This document shows, piece after piece, positions 36,477 to 45,568 of a stretch of 64,000 bases of DNA. The notes under the pieces are model-generated. The model saw only the letters and a program-made list of their open reading frames with translations, had not been told where the DNA came from and ran no database searches. Source of the DNA: Chitinophagales bacterium (GTDB taxonomy: Bacteria > Bacteroidota > Bacteroidia > Chitinophagales > Chitinophagaceae); NCBI GenBank assembly GCA_017303335.1, contig JAFLBK010000001.1:1679001-1743000 (forward strand), written 5' to 3'. Position 1 is the first letter of the stretch. Each line of letters opens with the position of its first letter. The translations under genes were made by a program, and so were the position numbers.

Positions 36477-39125
36477 CTACCGTATCAATATCACGGTTCC
36501 CTTCTTCTTCACTTTATTGTTCAGGTAATCAACGCCCTCGGCATACCAAACAAAGGTGGCGGCTTCCTGGGGTTTACCACCGAAAGTACCATCCCAGCCA
36601 GTTACGTTGCCCGAGGAGGAGTATACCATCTGGCCCCAGCGGTTGTACACCCGGAACACATCGATCGATTTCATGCCAATGGCGATCGGGCGGAACAGGT
36701 CGTTGTTGCCATCGCCGTTCGGCGTAAAGGCATTGGGTACATAGAAACTCGGACTTAACCGGTACACTTTCACCAGTATCGTATCCGTATCGAAACAGCC
36801 GATTTCGTTGCTCACCCGCACTACGTATTCGATATTGTTCTGCGGGTTCGATATGGGGTTTTTAATGTTGGCATCGTTGAGCCAGGTGATCGGCGTCCAG
36901 GAATAATTGGTTCCGCCGGAAGCGCCCAGCTGCAGGGGTTGGCCAAGCACTACCGATGTATCTCTCGGCCCGGCATCGGCAGTGATCCGGTCTACATAAA
37001 GTATCATCGTGTCACGTACCGGTTTCGGACAACCCAGTACATCCCGTACCGTAACCACGTACCGCACATTGTCGGTGGGTTTTACCGAAACCGGGTTGGG
37101 GATGTTGGTGGCGGTAAGAAAGGCTGCCGGCGACCAGGAATAAATACTTCCACCGCTGGCCAGCAGTTGTATCGAATTGCCGAGGCAGATATGCTTGTCG
37201 GGTCCCGCATCCGCAACCGGGTACGGAATGGGCGTTACACGGATATCCGTTTCGGCCACGCATTTACCGATGCTGGCCCGCACGTGATAGGTGGTGGGTA
37301 CCAATGGTGTAGCGATCGGGTTTCGGATCGTTGGATCATTCAGGGTATTGCCTGCGGGGTTCTCCGTCCATAGGTAATACAGGGCATCGCTTTGTATGCG
37401 CAGCAACACGGGGTCGGTTTTACAGATCGTCGTATCGGGAGGAGCCAGCAGCGTTACAAAGGGTTTCACTTCCACCTTCACCTGGTCGCTTCCCTGGCAA
37501 CCGAAAGCGTCGGTGATGGTGACCGTATAGGTGGTGGTCACATCCGGGCTTACAAAAGGATCGGGGCTGTTGATATTACTGATCATGTAATTGGGGCTCC
37601 ACACAAAACTGCCCGTGCCCACGGCATGCAGTTGAAGGGTATCGATGATGCAGATGAGCGTATCGTTGCTTACGGTAAGATCGGGTTGGTCTTTGATATC
37701 GATCTTTTTGTACAGTGTGTCGATACAACCCCGGGTGGTTTCCACGATGAAGGATACATCATAACTGCCGCTGTTCAGGTAGGTATGCGTGGGATTCTGT
37801 ATCGTGGAGGTATTGGTGGGGGATCCGGCTTCGCCGAAATTCCAGGTCCATTTGCTGGGCGGGCCAAAGGTTGCGGTGGTAAGATCGGTGAACTGGATGG
37901 GCGTGTTCTTGCACTGTCCGGCAAACGTGAAATCGGGAAAGAAGCCGGGATAAACTTTGATGTCCTGGAAGGTAGAGTCGATACAAAGTCCGGCAGAAGA
38001 TACCCGGAGTTTGATCCGGAAAACACCGGCTGCCGTGAATGTATGTACCGGGTTGGCCAGGGTAGAGGTATTGTTGACACCACTGGCCGGATCGCCAAAA
38101 TCCCAGAAATAGTCGGTGATGTTTCCGCTGCTGCTGTTGTATTGGCCAAAGTCAACGGTAAATCCATCGCAGGTTACGGGTATGATCGAAAGTTGCGCAG
38201 TGGTGATCGTGCATTCGTTGGTACGTACAAGAAAATCTTTCCGGTGTTCGGCGATCATCACGCCATTGCGCCATTCTTTGATCACCACATTCACCACATA
38301 CTTCCCGATATTGGCCGGGGCAATGCCGCTGATGACGCCTGTGCGGGGGTTGATGGTTACCTGCGAGCCCAGCGGAGATGTTCCCGAATATCCTCCCTGG
38401 TAGGTTACGGTGCCATATAAGGGAAGATCGGGCGGTGTTCCGTCGGCAGTTGCTGTAAACGAACCTCCATTGTAAGCAGCTTCAAAGTTGTAGCTGAGCG
38501 AGTCGCCATCCGGATCAACCGCACTGAACTCAAGCGTGAACGGGCTGCCATAGCAAACCAACGCGGTGTCTTTCAGGTTTACCAATGCGGTGGAGTTATG
38601 CCCCGTGGGCAGAATATTGGTACCCGGCATCGTGGCTTCGTATGTGGCGCCCGGCACCCCGCTGGTTGTTGAAGCGGTTGAACTTACATTTAAGGAAGCA
38701 GCCCGGCAGCAGGATTGGTAAGCCAGTCTGTAACCGCTTGAAGTATTGGCCAACTCTACCTGCGCCGAATAGGTATTGACCTTATAACAAACCTCCGGTC
38801 GGTTATCCAGGCAGGGCGGGTAATAGCTGAGGTTGATCTGCGGATTGGCGATCAGTGCAAGCGTAATGGTGGCAACCCGGCTATAGGGTGCAACGTTGTT
38901 GAAAACACCGATAAGCGGGTTTTCCGGCGGACAGGCCACGCCCGTGCTGCCACCGCATATCTGACCGCATTCCGTAAACAGGCGCAACATAACGGTATAC
39001 CTGCTTGTATTGGGCTGTGAACCGGGCCCGATATAGATATACGCAACTTCCCCACCTACGATATGCGAGGAAAAAGCCTGGGAAAAAGAGAACAGGAAAA
39101 GCAGTACAGCGAAAAATTTCTTCAT
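36477..39125 (-). CDS. PKD/Ig-repeat surface protein, T9SS type B (paralog)
   Basis: This 882-residue protein is a paralog of the 32329-35646 product. It has a signal peptide (to about FSS), the N-terminal SHIVGGEVAYIYIGPG, two PKD domains (YFWDFGDPASG and WTWNFGEAGSP), four beta-sandwich modules of about 75-80 residues, and a type B sorting domain from VPNAFTPNGDGNNDLFRP to the end. It has three fewer modules than its paralog, and 3 x 75 residues accounts for almost all of the 223-residue difference. It is expected to be exported by the T9SS and surface-attached. Confidence 0.93.
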   Translation of the reverse strand: MKKFFAVLLFLFSFSQAFSSHIVGGEVAYIYIGPGSQPNTSRYTVMLRLFTECGQICGGSTGVACPPENPLIGVFNNVAPYSRVATITLALIANPQINLSYYPPCLDNRPEVCYKVNTYSAQVELANTSSGYRLAYQSCCRAASLNVSSTASTTSGVPGATYEATMPGTNILPTGHNSTALVNLKDTALVCYGSPFTLEFSAVDPDGDSLSYNFEAAYNGGSFTATADGTPPDLPLYGTVTYQGGYSGTSPLGSQVTINPRTGVISGIAPANIGKYVVNVVIKEWRNGVMIAEHRKDFLVRTNECTITTAQLSIIPVTCDGFTVDFGQYNSSSGNITDYFWDFGDPASGVNNTSTLANPVHTFTAAGVFRIKLRVSSAGLCIDSTFQDIKVYPGFFPDFTFAGQCKNTPIQFTDLTTATFGPPSKWTWNFGEAGSPTNTSTIQNPTHTYLNSGSYDVSFIVETTRGCIDTLYKKIDIKDQPDLTVSNDTLICIIDTLQLHAVGTGSFVWSPNYMISNINSPDPFVSPDVTTTYTVTITDAFGCQGSDQVKVEVKPFVTLLAPPDTTICKTDPVLLRIQSDALYYLWTENPAGNTLNDPTIRNPIATPLVPTTYHVRASIGKCVAETDIRVTPIPYPVADAGPDKHICLGNSIQLLASGGSIYSWSPAAFLTATNIPNPVSVKPTDNVRYVVTVRDVLGCPKPVRDTMILYVDRITADAGPRDTSVVLGQPLQLGASGGTNYSWTPITWLNDANIKNPISNPQNNIEYVVRVSNEIGCFDTDTILVKVYRLSPSFYVPNAFTPNGDGNNDLFRPIAIGMKSIDVFRVYNRWGQMVYSSSGNVTGWDGTFGGKPQEAATFVWYAEGVDYLNNKVKKKGTVILIR

Positions 39126-39192
39126 AGCGGCGGGGTTGGCGCAATAATCAGACCTAAAAATAGCCTAAATCGCTGTTTGGCAGGGGATTTTT

Positions 39193-39990
39193 TTATCCCA
39201 AAAAAGATAAGAAAAAGTGATTGACCAGCCCCGTTTCCTCCCACATACCCATATGAGCGCTGTTGCGCAGGATATGTACATGCGATAGCCGCGGGAGATA
39301 ACATTGCTGCATGCTTTGGGTAAAAGGAACGGCATTGTCGTGCAGGCCCATGATAAACAGGATCGGCCGCGGAAAATTCCGCAGTACCTCCGTACGGTCG
39401 GGGCGGGCGATCATGGCTTCGTAATACTGGATCAATGCTTCCGGGCTGAAATTCCGGCCTTTTTCAACGAGGGCTTCGATCGCTGCCTGGTGACCGGCCG
39501 ACCATTCTGTGCCAAAGAGTCCGGGTATGGCGGTGCGCAGGAAATCATAGGCACCGTAGGTTCTGATGAATTCGATCGATTTGCGGCGGGCGGTTTTCTT
39601 TTCCTCGCTGTCGGCATAAGCGGTGGAATGCACCAGGCCAAAGGACGAAAGCAACTGCGGATACTTTTCGGCAAAGCATAGGGTGATGTATCCGCCAAGA
39701 CTATGGCCGAGCATGGCTACGCCTTCTGGTTTCCCCTTCCATTCCGCTTCGAGGATCCGCTTTATTACTTCAGCATAGGTTTCTATATCGGCGCCGGGTA
39801 TCAGCTCCGATTGTCCGCTGCCGGGCAGGTCGGGGATGATCAGCCGGAAATGCGGTTGCAGAAACGCTGCCTGTTTTTCCCAGATATCGCCGTCTTCCCC
39901 AAAACCATGAATGAGCACAACGGGTTTGCCACTGCCGGTAACGCGGTAAAAAATCGATTTGCTCTTGTAGTAAATTATTTTCTCGTTCAT
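39193..39990 (-). CDS. Alpha/beta-fold hydrolase
   Basis: The 265-residue protein has the canonical alpha/beta hydrolase layout: oxyanion segment LIHGFGEDGDIWE (27-39), nucleophile elbow GHSLGG with Ser97, a likely acidic residue in IMGLHDNAVPF, and catalytic His in RNSAHMGMWEE near the C-terminus. The substrate is unknown; the fold covers esterases, lipases and C-C bond hydrolases. No signal peptide is present. It lies 67 bp downstream of the 882-aa protein gene's start, on the same strand but as a separate unit. Confidence 0.88.
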   Translation of the reverse strand: MNEKIIYYKSKSIFYRVTGSGKPVVLIHGFGEDGDIWEKQAAFLQPHFRLIIPDLPGSGQSELIPGADIETYAEVIKRILEAEWKGKPEGVAMLGHSLGGYITLCFAEKYPQLLSSFGLVHSTAYADSEEKKTARRKSIEFIRTYGAYDFLRTAIPGLFGTEWSAGHQAAIEALVEKGRNFSPEALIQYYEAMIARPDRTEVLRNFPRPILFIMGLHDNAVPFTQSMQQCYLPRLSHVHILRNSAHMGMWEETGLVNHFFLSFLG

Positions 39991-40000
39991 AATAACCTGG

Positions 40001-40069
40001 TTACTTTTTGTCTTGATACAAAAAGTAACAAAAAAATCAAGGCAGGAAGAATTACTGCCTCTTCCTGCC
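40001..40069. repeat. Two consecutive hairpins in a 248-bp intergenic region
   Basis: The first hairpin is TTACTTTTTGT (40001-40011) with ACAAAAAGTAA (40018-40028), a perfect 11-bp stem and 6-nt loop. The second is GGCAGGAAGA (40041-40050) with TCTTCCTGCC (40060-40069), a perfect 10-bp stem. The pair resembles a dispersed intergenic repeat. No gene lies in 39991-40238; a 68-codon open frame there looks spurious. Confidence 0.7.
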
Positions 40070-40238
40070 GTACAGCTATGTTGAGCATTTGTACTTCGGT
40101 GACTTCAGCATTTGATCTCGGCTGGTTCCATTTCAAATGGTCTGTAAAAGCAGCAAGCCTCAAATAAACGGAATAGTTCCGAAAATCTGTCACAGGATTT
40201 CACGAAACATTCAGCTGCCCAAATTGGGTCTTGCTCTT

Positions 40239-41417
40239 TTAGCGGTTGGCGACAAATCCTTTCAGCGCACTGCGGTAGATCAACAGCAGTACAAGAGGGA
40301 TTAAGCCATTGTTCATCTGCTGTGGCAGGAAGAACCAGCTGATGAGTACAAGGCTCAGTGCAATGGCCGTAAAGCTGAAATATTTTTTAACCCAGTTCTT
40401 TTTACTGCTTACGAAGAAAGCGATGACCGCATGTGTGGGCCAGGCCCAGAGCAGGTTGAAATTATTCCGGCACATGGGGTGATCGGTGGCCGTCCACATC
40501 AGTATGAGTATGATGCCCAGCATACCGGTAAGGAAAAAGAAGAGTCCGTCGAAGCCAAGCAGGGATGCCTGTATGAATTTTTTCTTTGCAAAGCCAAGCA
40601 GAAAGATGAACGCGAACAGCATACTGAATGTAAGCAGCGGGGTAAAGAAAAAACTCTTATTGCCAACCGGTGTGAACGGGTAGAGGTTCTGCGAGGAAAG
40701 CACCATCGGGTGTGCGCTGCTGTCGAGGCTTTTCATCAGGTTGTCGGGCAGGAACTGCATCTGTTCGGCCGTCATCACGGCGTCGCAGGGCAGGCCGAGT
40801 AAGATGTCGATGCTGAGTTTACTCCAGTCTTTCCCGTTGCGGTCGAGGTACTGGTGTATGGCCTGGCGGAAACGGCTGCCTTCGGGCATTACCGGTTTAC
40901 GGCAGAAGGAAGAGTCGTGTTCTTTTTTCAGGATGTCGCGGAGGCGGGTGGTGCAGTTGTCGAAAAAGAAATCGTAGCGGTAATACTTGTTTTCTTCCTT
41001 GATGTTGTTGTTGAGAAAATCCAGGATCGTTCTTTTTTCGGCGGCTGTCAGGTTCAGTACCTGTTCGGTCATGCCCCGGTTGGTATACTGGTAAAGGGAT
41101 TTGAATCCCCAGTAACCGTCTTTGTCGTTGAAGTACTCGGTTGATACATAGTAAAGTAGTTTCCCCCGGGCGAATTTTATATAGAAATTGGGATCGTCGA
41201 AATTGAAAGTGCCGTAGTTGTATACGATGTCGGTGACCGCGTTGCTGTCTATCACCCGGAAAGCGCTGTGGCCGAAGGTGGAATACAGTTCATCGCCGGG
41301 CGTACAGGTAAGCAGCGAGATGCGCAGGCGGGAGCTGTCCTGGGCGGCGACTGAAGTGAAAACTAAAAAGTGAAAACCAAAAAGTAAAAAAAAAGGGAAG
41401 AGCCTGATTTTTTGCAT
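40239..41417 (-). CDS. DUF4105 family membrane protein
   Basis: The ATG at 41417 gives MQKIRLFPFFLLFGFHFLVF, a signal sequence, followed by a soluble domain (about 25-255) with LLTCTPGDELYSTFGHSAFRV, the start of the DUF4105 domain. The pair of Cys/His residues here and in NCTTRLRD suggests a papain-like fold, as in related Lnb N-terminal domains, though activity is not established. Five or so C-terminal membrane helices follow (FTPLLTFSMLFAFIFLLGF onward), so the soluble domain is probably periplasmic. Two in-frame starts further upstream are possible. Confidence 0.85.
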   Translation of the reverse strand: MQKIRLFPFFLLFGFHFLVFTSVAAQDSSRLRISLLTCTPGDELYSTFGHSAFRVIDSNAVTDIVYNYGTFNFDDPNFYIKFARGKLLYYVSTEYFNDKDGYWGFKSLYQYTNRGMTEQVLNLTAAEKRTILDFLNNNIKEENKYYRYDFFFDNCTTRLRDILKKEHDSSFCRKPVMPEGSRFRQAIHQYLDRNGKDWSKLSIDILLGLPCDAVMTAEQMQFLPDNLMKSLDSSAHPMVLSSQNLYPFTPVGNKSFFFTPLLTFSMLFAFIFLLGFAKKKFIQASLLGFDGLFFFLTGMLGIILILMWTATDHPMCRNNFNLLWAWPTHAVIAFFVSSKKNWVKKYFSFTAIALSLVLISWFFLPQQMNNGLIPLVLLLIYRSALKGFVANR

Positions 41418-41474
41418 TGCGATCTTTATGGGCATAAAAATAATCAATAAACAATACGCAATGTTCAATTTTCA

Positions 41475-41530
41475 GTTGAACATGTTTTGTTGAACATTGT
41501 TCGTTGAGCATTGATTGTTGAATATTCCAG
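41475..41530. repeat. Degenerate 14-bp tandem repeat, four copies
   Basis: Four consecutive 14-bp units begin GTTGAACATG, GTTGAACATT, GTTGAGCATT and GTTGAATATT at 41475, 41489, 41503 and 41517. ATGTTCAA (41461-41468) upstream is the reverse complement of TTGAACAT (41476-41483). The array lies between guaB and the DUF4105 gene, in the leader of the latter. Confidence 0.8.
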
Positions 41531-41571
41531 TCCTGCCGGAGATATTTTCATCCTTACTCGTCGCCAAGATA

Positions 41572-43065
41572 TTACCGGCTGTAGTTTGGCGCTTCTTTCG
41601 TGATCTCGATATCGTGTGCATGGCTTTCCCGCATACCGGCATTGCTGATCTTCACGAAATGGGCTTTCTGCAGTTCGGCGATCGTGCTGGCGCCGCAGTA
41701 ACCCATACCGGCCCGGAGGCCGCCGGTAAACTGGTGCACCACTTCCCGCAGGTATCCTTTGAAGGCGACACGTCCCTCGATTCCTTCCGGAACGAATTTC
41801 TTCACGTCATCTTCCACGTCCTGGAAATACCGGTCGCTGCTGCCCTGTGCCATAGCGCCGAGTGAACCCATGCCGCGGTATTGTTTGAATTTTCTTCCTT
41901 CGTAGATGATCGTTTCACCCGGACTTTCCTCTGTTCCGGCAAACACATTGCCCATCATCACGCAACTGGCACCTGCAGCCAGGGCTTTTACCATATCGCC
42001 GGTATACCGGATACCACCATCGCTGATGATGCCCACTTTCTTTCCTTTGAGCGCAGCGGCGGCTTCCATCACGGCGGTGATCTGCGGAACACCGGTACCG
42101 GCCACGATCCGGGTAGTGCAGATTGAACCCGGTCCGATACCCACTTTCACCGCGTCGGCGCCGGCATCGGCCAATGCTTTGGCTCCGGCCGCCGTTCCTA
42201 CATTACCGGCGATCACCTGCAGGTTCCTGTATGTTTTTTTGATGTTCTTCAGCGCATTCATAACACCCTTCGTATGACCATGGGCGCTGTCGAGGCAGAT
42301 CACATCCACCCCCACTTTATACAGCGCTTCCACCCGTTGCATGGTATCGCTGGTGATGCCCACACCGGCACCCACGAGTAAGCGGCCAAAGGAATCTTTC
42401 ACCGCATGCGGGTGTGATTTCAGTTTTAAAATATCACTGAACGTGATGAGCCCGGTTAGTTTACCCGACTTATTGACCACGGGCAACTTTTCGATCTTGG
42501 TCTTTTTGAATATCAGCTCGGCCTTCTTCAGGTCGGTGCCTTCGGGAGCGGTAATGAGATTGTCTTTCGTCATAACCGTACTTACCTTGTCTTTGTAATT
42601 GGTTTCGAACCGCAGGTCGCGGTTGGTGAGAATGCCCACCAGTTTGTGGTTGGCATCCACGATGGGGATACCGCCGATCTTATTCTCCCGCATCAGGCGC
42701 AAGGCTTCACCGATGCTGGCATCGGGGCGAAGGGTTACGGGATCGAGGATCAAACCATTCTCGCTTCTCTTCACTTTCCGAACCTGGTCGGCCTGCTGGT
42801 CGATGCTCATGTTCTTATGCAGGATGCCAAGCCCTCCTTCCCGGGCCAGGGCAATGGCCAGGGCGGCTTCGGTAACCGTATCCATGGCTGCGCTGAGCAT
42901 GGGCACATGCAGCCGGATCTCTTTGGTGAGCCAGGTGCTGATATCTACGTCGCGGGGAAGTACCTGCGAATACGCCGGCATCAGTAAAACATCGTCGAAG
43001 GTGAGTCCTTCGCCGTAAAATTTGTTGGAACGGGATTGAGCGGGGGAATTAATTATTGTTGCCAT
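41572..43065 (-). CDS. guaB: Inosine-5'-monophosphate dehydrogenase
   Basis: GuaB oxidises IMP to XMP with NAD, the committed step of GMP synthesis. The 497-residue protein (ATG at 43065; a TTG two codons earlier is less likely) has the TIM-barrel start [17 protein letters not shown], an inserted pair of CBS domains (about 105-225), and the catalytic cysteine loop [15 protein letters not shown] near residue 300. The flap and mobile segment [18 protein letters not shown] lies further on. All key residues appear intact. It stands alone between repeats and a divergent lipoprotein gene. Confidence 0.97.
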   Translation of the reverse strand: MATIINSPAQSRSNKFYGEGLTFDDVLLMPAYSQVLPRDVDISTWLTKEIRLHVPMLSAAMDTVTEAALAIALAREGGLGILHKNMSIDQQADQVRKVKRSENGLILDPVTLRPDASIGEALRLMRENKIGGIPIVDANHKLVGILTNRDLRFETNYKDKVSTVMTKDNLITAPEGTDLKKAELIFKKTKIEKLPVVNKSGKLTGLITFSDILKLKSHPHAVKDSFGRLLVGAGVGITSDTMQRVEALYKVGVDVICLDSAHGHTKGVMNALKNIKKTYRNLQVIAGNVGTAAGAKALADAGADAVKVGIGPGSICTTRIVAGTGVPQITAVMEAAAALKGKKVGIISDGGIRYTGDMVKALAAGASCVMMGNVFAGTEESPGETIIYEGRKFKQYRGMGSLGAMAQGSSDRYFQDVEDDVKKFVPEGIEGRVAFKGYLREVVHQFTGGLRAGMGYCGASTIAELQKAHFVKISNAGMRESHAHDIEITKEAPNYSR

Positions 43066-43186
43066 AGGCAAAGGTAGGGCAGGGGAATTAAAAAGTAAAA
43101 ATTTAAAATGAAGAATTACGGAAAACCACTGCAGGAGCCTGTTTTGCCGGATAAGTTTTGTAGATTAGGGGATCAATCCTATCGCC

Positions 43187-44302
43187 ATGAACCGTTTTAT
43201 CCATACCTGTATCTTCCTGCTGATCCTGCTGCCGGCCTGCAAAAAGAGCGGAGACCTTGTTCCGCAGACCCGCAGCTTTTACATGGGCACCACACCCTGG
43301 CCGGCCGATTTTACAGCGGGCGAGCTGGACAGCGCCTATAAATTCATCAACGAACATTGCGATATCGTTTCACAACATTTTGACGATGGCATTCCCTACG
43401 AGGAGGCTTTTTATAACAGGCCCTGGCCTGCCAACCTGCTACAGGATATTCAAACCCGGAAAACAAGGGTGGCCGCGGGCAAAAAAACGTTCTTAAGTGT
43501 ATCGGCCCTGGCGCTTACGCGGGTGAATAAGGCAGAGTATTACCAGAATGTTCCGGTTACCGACAGCATCCGGAATTACTGGCGGCAGCAGCCCTTCGAT
43601 AACAGCAAGGTTGTAACGGCCTACATCAATTACATCAGCCTGCTGATCGATCAGTTTCAGCCGCTATACGTGAATTATGGGGTGGAAAGCAATTCGGCTT
43701 TATGGAACGCAGCCCAGTTCCTTCCATACAAAAATTTCCTGGCGCAGGTGTACACACAACTGAAGGCAAAATATCCTTCGATTCCTTTTTTTATCAGTTT
43801 CATGGTGGATGAAACCGCGGAAGGTTTTAATAATGCCGGTCAGTTGCTCGCTTATACCGATTTTACAGGCCTGAGCGCTTATCCCTATACCCATGTGAGC
43901 TCTTCGGCCAACGGCAATACCGATCCCAAACTTTTCCCGGCCGGCTTCTTCGAACGCTTTATTAACCTGGCTCCCGCCAAACCACTGGCTTTCGCCGAAA
44001 CAGGTTATATCGCCGAAGACCTGGTGATACCGGCTTACAGCCTGAATAAGCAGGGCAATGCCACCTGGCAGAAAGAATATCTTGAAATGGTATTGAAACT
44101 GTGCAACGATAAAAAGGCGAAGCTGTTCATCTGGTTCTGTCATAAGGATTACGATGCCGGCAACAATACGCTTCGTTCATTGGGTTTGTACCAGGATCTG
44201 TTTGGATTGTGGGAAGATACCGGCCTCAAGGATGAAAACGGCAGAGAGCGGCCGGCTTATGCAAGCTGGTTACAATGGATGGCGAAGAACAGGGTTCCAT
44301 GA
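43187..44302 (+). CDS. Lipoprotein with glycosidase-like TIM barrel
   Basis: The 371-residue protein has a lipoprotein signal MNRFIHTCIFLLILLPAC with lipobox LLPAC. The rest looks like a (beta/alpha)8 barrel of the clan GH-A type: Glu167 in YVNYGVESNS after strand 4 and Glu271 in LAFAETGYIAED after strand 7 are in the right positions for acid/base and nucleophile. FTGLSAYPYTHV fits strand 6. The closest fold relatives are probably GH53-like endo-galactanases, but I cannot name a family. Location would be the periplasm or cell surface. A REP-type array begins 14 bp after its stop. Confidence 0.72.
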   Translation: MNRFIHTCIFLLILLPACKKSGDLVPQTRSFYMGTTPWPADFTAGELDSAYKFINEHCDIVSQHFDDGIPYEEAFYNRPWPANLLQDIQTRKTRVAAGKKTFLSVSALALTRVNKAEYYQNVPVTDSIRNYWRQQPFDNSKVVTAYINYISLLIDQFQPLYVNYGVESNSALWNAAQFLPYKNFLAQVYTQLKAKYPSIPFFISFMVDETAEGFNNAGQLLAYTDFTGLSAYPYTHVSSSANGNTDPKLFPAGFFERFINLAPAKPLAFAETGYIAEDLVIPAYSLNKQGNATWQKEYLEMVLKLCNDKKAKLFIWFCHKDYDAGNNTLRSLGLYQDLFGLWEDTGLKDENGRERPAYASWLQWMAKNRVP

Positions 44303-44316
44303 TCCTGGTTCATTAT

Positions 44317-44390
44317 GTTGTTGGTCAGGCGACCAACAACGGCGTCGACCAACAACGGCGTCGACCAACAACGGCGTCGACCAACAACGG
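44317..44390 (+). repeat. REP-like palindrome D with 16-bp half-site array
   Basis: A palindrome at 44317-44340 (arms GTTGTTGGTC and GACCAACAAC, loop AGGC) is followed by three further GACCAACAAC half-sites at 44347, 44363 and 44379, each spaced by GGCGTC. The four right-hand arms form a perfect 16-bp tandem repeat. It lies between the TIM-barrel gene and dprA, away from any transposase. Confidence 0.93.
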
Positions 44391-44436
44391 CAATGAACTT
44401 CAAGGATGCCGATGCACTGCATGGTGTAAAAATCCA

Positions 44437-45537
44437 TCAGCATAGTTTATAGATCTTCCCCGGCAACGCGATCACCACGCTCTGCATTTCGAGCGATAAC
44501 AAAGCCGCTGCCAGGGCGCTGCTGCTCATGCCGCTTTTGAAATACAATTCATCGATCTGCAGGCTTTCCTGCTTTTGCAATAAAGCCACGATGTTCTTTT
44601 CGTCGGCTGTAAGCTCGATGAATAATTCCCGTTGTTTTTTGGAAGCGGGTTTTTCTTTTTCCTGCCAGTTCATGAAAGCCAGCAGGTCATCAGCGGTGCA
44701 GATCAGCGCCGCCTTGTTGTTTTTAACGAGGTAATTGCATCCTTCACTCTTGCTGTCGGTGGTACGGCCGGGAACGGCGAATACATCCTTGTTGTATCCG
44801 TTGCCGAGTTCCGCGGTGATGAGCGAACCGCCTTTCTTACTGCTTTCAATAACAACCAGGGCATCGCAGATACCTGCTACAATGCGGTTGCGCCGGGGAA
44901 AGTTCTGCTTGTCGGGATTGGTATTGCTGATATAATCAGTCAGCAACCCGCCCTGTTCGGTCATTTGTTTGGCGAGTGTTTTATTCGGATCGGGGTAGAT
45001 GCGGTCGAGCCCGTGCGCCAGTACGGCCACCGTTTCCAGTTTGTTCTTCAGGGCCGCTTTGTGTGCGATGGTATCAATGCCGAAGGCGAGTCCGCTAACG
45101 ATGAGCGCCTGTGTGGTCTTCAATCCGGCGATCAGTTCTTCGCAAACCGATTTGCCGTACGAAGAATTGTTGCGGGTGCCAACAATGGCGATGATGCGGG
45201 AGCTGTTGAGATCGGCGGTGCCGCGGTAGTACAGCAGGGCGGGTGAGTCGAAACAATGGAGCAGGCGTTGCGGGTAGCGATCGTCGGTGATGAAGAGCGC
45301 ACTGATCTTATACCTGTCGATGAATTTTATTTCTTCTTCGGCGCTCGTAAAATCCGAGAAGGCTTTGATCGACCGGGCCCGGACGGCGCCGATGCCTTCG
45401 ATCTTTTCCAGTTCTTTTTTGCGGGCGTTGAAAACCGATTGCGCATCGCCGTAGAGACCGATCAGGGCCTTGGCGTGTACGTCGCCGATCTGCGGCACAA
45501 GGGTGAGTGCGATCTGGTAAAGAAGGTCGTTGTTCAT
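44437..45537 (-). CDS. dprA: DNA processing protein DprA
   Basis: DprA binds incoming single-stranded DNA and loads RecA during natural transformation. The 366-residue protein has an N-terminal helical HhH-like region (KELEKIEGIGAVRARSIKAF), the Rossmann-like core with IVGTRNNSSYGKSV and SGLAFGIDTIAHKAAL, and the segment FPRRNRIVAGICDALVVIESSKKGGSLITAE, which is highly characteristic. A C-terminal winged-helix-like domain (about 300-366) follows. It lies 31 bp after the PorE-like gene on the same strand and may share its transcript. Confidence 0.95.
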   Translation of the reverse strand: MNNDLLYQIALTLVPQIGDVHAKALIGLYGDAQSVFNARKKELEKIEGIGAVRARSIKAFSDFTSAEEEIKFIDRYKISALFITDDRYPQRLLHCFDSPALLYYRGTADLNSSRIIAIVGTRNNSSYGKSVCEELIAGLKTTQALIVSGLAFGIDTIAHKAALKNKLETVAVLAHGLDRIYPDPNKTLAKQMTEQGGLLTDYISNTNPDKQNFPRRNRIVAGICDALVVIESSKKGGSLITAELGNGYNKDVFAVPGRTTDSKSEGCNYLVKNNKAALICTADDLLAFMNWQEKEKPASKKQRELFIELTADEKNIVALLQKQESLQIDELYFKSGMSSSALAAALLSLEMQSVVIALPGKIYKLC

Positions 45538-45568
45538 GATCCCGTGAACAACAATGGTAGTGAAAGGA

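Noticed and set aside
37392..38420. 342-codon open frame on the plus strand
   Set aside because: It is antisense to the 882-aa surface protein and lacks any recognisable domain.
39987..40193. 68-codon minus-strand open frame
   Set aside because: It covers two hairpin repeats and the intergenic gap, overlaps the start of the hydrolase gene and has no coherent fold.
44331..44388. Possible CRISPR array
   Set aside because: The units are 16 bp with identical 6-bp spacers and there are no cas genes; they are expanded half-sites of the REP palindrome.
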